The position numbers and the translations under genes are program-made. The notes under the pieces were generated by a model. It was not told the DNA's origin. It saw nothing but the letters and a program-made list of their open reading frames with translations, and did no database searches. From assembly GCA_017307755.1 (NCBI GenBank), contig JAFKGQ010000003.1:620001-684000 (forward strand): a DNA stretch of 64,000 nt, written 5' to 3'. Shown here piece by piece: positions 62,001-64,000 of the stretch. Position 1 is the stretch's first letter; the number at the start of each line of letters is the position of its first letter. Origin of the DNA: Chitinophagaceae bacterium. Lineage in GTDB: Bacteria > Bacteroidota > Bacteroidia > Chitinophagales > Chitinophagaceae.

Positions 62001-63179
62001 ATGCAGGAAGCATACATCGTTGCCGGGTATCGTTCGGCAGTCGGCAAATCAAAAAGGGGTAAGTTCCGTTTTTACAGACCAGACGACATGGCCATCGATG
62101 TCATAAAAGGGGTGTTGGCGTCCGTGCCACAACTGGATGCCAAACTGGTGGATGATGTTATTGTTGGCAATGCCGTGCCGGAGGCAGAGCAGGGGCTTCA
62201 GGTAGGACGCATCATTGCCGCACGGGCCGTAGGGATCCACGCCCCCGGGGTCACGGTCAACAGGTATTGCGCCAGCGGTCTGGAAACCATCGCCATTGCC
62301 ACTGCAAAAATCCGTACAGGCATGGCCGATTGTATCATTGCAGGTGGTACGGAAAGCATGAGCATGGTGCCGACGGCGGGCTGGAAAACAGTGCCTGCCT
62401 ATTCCATCGCTTCCGAAGACCCCGATTATTTCCTGAATATGGGTCTGACGGCCGAGGCGGTAGCAAAGGAGTTCAAAGTAAGCCGTGAAGATCAGGATCA
62501 ATTCTCCTATCATTCACATCAGAAAGCGATCAATGCCATCAGGAATGGTTATTTCAAGGATGGGATCCTGCCGTTGCAGGTTGAAGAAGTATACATTGAT
62601 GAAAAAGGGAAAAAGCAAAAGAGAAGTTTTGTCGTAGATACGGATGAAGGGCCCAGAGAAGATACTTCCCTGGAGGCGCTGGCCAAATTAAAGCCGGTGT
62701 TTGCGGCCGGCGGCTGTGTTACGGCCGGCAACTCTTCCCAAACCAGCGATGGCGCCGCTTTTGTCGTCGTCATGGGAGAGAAGATGATGAAGGACCTGGG
62801 GTTGACGCCGATAGCAAGATTGGTTGCCTGTGCCAGTGCCGGGGTACATCCCCGTATTATGGGTATCGGCCCCGTAGAGGCAGTGCCAAAAGCGCTAAAG
62901 CAGGCAGGCATGAGCCTGGGACAGATAGACCTGGTAGAGCTGAACGAGGCCTTTGCTTCGCAATCGTTGGCTGTGATACGTCAGCTGGGGCTGGACCCAG
63001 CCATCGTCAATATCAATGGAGGCGCCATCGCCCTGGGGCACCCGCTGGGCTGTTCTGGCTGCAAGCTGACCATCCAACTCGTGCACGACATGAAAAGATT
63101 GAAAAAGAAGTACGGCATTGTTACTGCATGCGTGGGCGGAGGCCAGGGGATCGCGGGTATTATCGAGCGCCTGAATTAA
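62001..63179 (+). CDS. Thiolase (acetyl-CoA C-acyltransferase)
   Basis: A 392-residue thiolase for beta-oxidation or condensation of acyl-CoA. The nucleophile Cys lies in NRYCASGLET near 87-96, the His in INGGAIALGHPLGCSG near 340-355 and the second Cys in CVGGGQGIA near 378-386. Its length and the degradative-type GHPLG context suggest the 3-ketoacyl-CoA thiolase group, but the chain-length preference is unknown. No other beta-oxidation gene is adjacent; an acyl-CoA dehydrogenase lies 48 kb away. Confidence 0.92.
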   Translation: MQEAYIVAGYRSAVGKSKRGKFRFYRPDDMAIDVIKGVLASVPQLDAKLVDDVIVGNAVPEAEQGLQVGRIIAARAVGIHAPGVTVNRYCASGLETIAIATAKIRTGMADCIIAGGTESMSMVPTAGWKTVPAYSIASEDPDYFLNMGLTAEAVAKEFKVSREDQDQFSYHSHQKAINAIRNGYFKDGILPLQVEEVYIDEKGKKQKRSFVVDTDEGPREDTSLEALAKLKPVFAAGGCVTAGNSSQTSDGAAFVVVMGEKMMKDLGLTPIARLVACASAGVHPRIMGIGPVEAVPKALKQAGMSLGQIDLVELNEAFASQSLAVIRQLGLDPAIVNINGGAIALGHPLGCSGCKLTIQLVHDMKRLKKKYGIVTACVGGGQGIAGIIERLN

Positions 63180-63262
63180 TTCTACAAAACTGTCATATTC
63201 TGTCTGTCTGTATTACGTCCTTGTACTATAGGGCGCATAAGGGGTACTTTTTAAATTAAAAG

Positions 63263-63283
63263 CGGGGCTGCCCGTCATTTTTT
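63263..63283 (+). terminator. Weak terminator-like hairpin
   Basis: CGGG and CCCG around GCTG, followed by TCATTTTTT. The stem is only four bp, so the call is weak. Apart from it, the gap 63180-63464 shows no further feature. Confidence 0.35.
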
Positions 63284-63464
63284 CACGGAGTCATATCATA
63301 AATAGTTTTAACTTGCTTTGTCGTTAAACGCTTGCTGGTCACAGGCGGTACGAGCTGTGGGTGTGTTGTCCTCTACGTCTGTCCGCTGGCGGAAAGGATA
63401 TATAACCGTAGACAACCTTTTTATCGTGATTTATTGGGATCGCGTTCAACTATTATTATAACCC

Positions 63465-64000
63465 ATGATTCGAGTATTTATTACTGATGATCATGAAATC
63501 TATCTGGAGGGATTGGCCCTGCTGTTAGGCAAACAAGAAGGAATCAAAGTCGTTGGGACTGCTTTATCCGGAAAAGATCTGTTATCGAGGCTTAAAGACA
63601 TAGAGACGGATGTTTTGCTACTGGATGTTTACCTCCCGGATATAGGTGAGGAAGAGCTGTTGCAGAGCATCCGCGCCAGCAGGCCTGACCTGAAGATCAT
63701 TTACCTCACACTGCTTCGCGGCACCCGTTATATCCATAAGCTCACCCGTCATAACATACAAGGCTATGTATTGAAGAATGTCCTGCTCGATGAGCTGGTG
63801 GCAGCCTTGCAGACTGTCCACAATGGCAGCAGCTATTTCAGCAAGGACATCAACATCGGCGACAGGGATGAGGACTTCCGTAACACCATCACTATTGAAG
63901 ACAAGCAGATCGACGAAATACTGTCCCGCCGGGAGCTGGAAGTGCTCAAGCTCATCTGCAGGGAGTACAGCAACGCTGAAATAGCAGAGAAGCTTTTTCT
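63465..64000 (+). CDS. NarL/LuxR-type response regulator, 3' end beyond the window
   Basis: 178 codons of a response regulator. The receiver domain begins MIRVFITDDHE with the acidic pair at 8-9, the phospho-acceptor Asp near 54 in VLLLDVYLPD and the conserved Lys in GYVLKNVL near 105. The LuxR-type helix-turn-helix begins at LSRREVL-like LSRRELEVLKLICREYSN near 152 and is cut at NAEIAEKLF. Such regulators act on DNA when phosphorylated by a histidine kinase; no kinase is within the window. Confidence 0.88.
   Translation, partial: MIRVFITDDHEIYLEGLALLLGKQEGIKVVGTALSGKDLLSRLKDIETDVLLLDVYLPDIGEEELLQSIRASRPDLKIIYLTLLRGTRYIHKLTRHNIQGYVLKNVLLDELVAALQTVHNGSSYFSKDINIGDRDEDFRNTITIEDKQIDEILSRRELEVLKLICREYSNAEIAEKLF

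Overview
The window looks like a chromosomal segment from a Bacteroidota bacterium, most likely family Chitinophagaceae (inference). Evidence: a SusC/SusD pair behind a FecI-type sigma factor and FecR-type anti-sigma; PorX, the PglZ-domain response regulator of type IX secretion; two adjacent clpP genes beside clpX and tig; many signal-peptide or lipoprotein outer-membrane proteins; and promoters of the Bacteroidota type (TTTG, 18-21 bp, TAnnTTTG), clearest before rplS, pheT and an Lrp-type regulator. No rRNA, phage, insertion sequence or CRISPR array was seen. Two tRNA genes are present (Cys-GCA, Leu-UAG).

Layout. 1-5 kb: alanine dehydrogenase (cut by the window edge), tsaE, a copper-type P1B ATPase and a RecQ helicase. 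5-12 kb: a HerA/YjgR-like ATPase, lpxD coupled to an HD phosphohydrolase, porX, a small conserved protein, a PhnP-like metallo-hydrolase and tRNA-Cys. 12-24 kb: an outer-membrane barrel, an acyl-CoA dehydrogenase, then a polysaccharide-utilisation-like locus: sigma, FecR, SusC, SusD, glycerophosphodiesterase and a GH79-like lipoprotein. 23.6-28.2 kb: proteostasis genes clpX, clpP2, clpP1 and tig. 28-35 kb: two outer-membrane proteins (one a TonB-dependent receptor), an AT-rich DUF4143 ATPase, a Na+/H+ antiporter and an MFS exporter. 36-41 kb: Lrp and AraC-type regulators, an SDR, two unrecognised lipoproteins and tRNA-Leu. 41-49 kb: relA/spoT, purA, an acidic protein, pabB, a lytic transglycosylase and gatA. 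49-55 kb: tatA, rplS, rny, zapA, two small proteins and pheT. 55-64 kb: a DUF6600-like Pro/Gln-rich lipoprotein, dnaB, rsmE, terC, pyrD, a thiolase and the start of a NarL-type response regulator.

Two non-coding signals deserve most attention. First, a dispersed intergenic family of tandem hairpins: a 7-8 bp stem with a 3-nt loop, then a 4 bp stem with a GAA or AAA loop, then a CATTA-like linker. In three copies a longer inverted repeat follows whose 16-17 nt loop carries an AT-rich, -7-like sequence. Copies sit in front of unrelated genes, in the same orientation as the downstream gene, and their stems vary in sequence while staying paired. Second, three DnaA-box-like 9-mers spaced exactly 21 bp apart, next to an AT-rich stretch, lie upstream of dnaB; further perfect DnaA boxes flank zapA. 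This could be a replication origin or a DnaA-controlled promoter.
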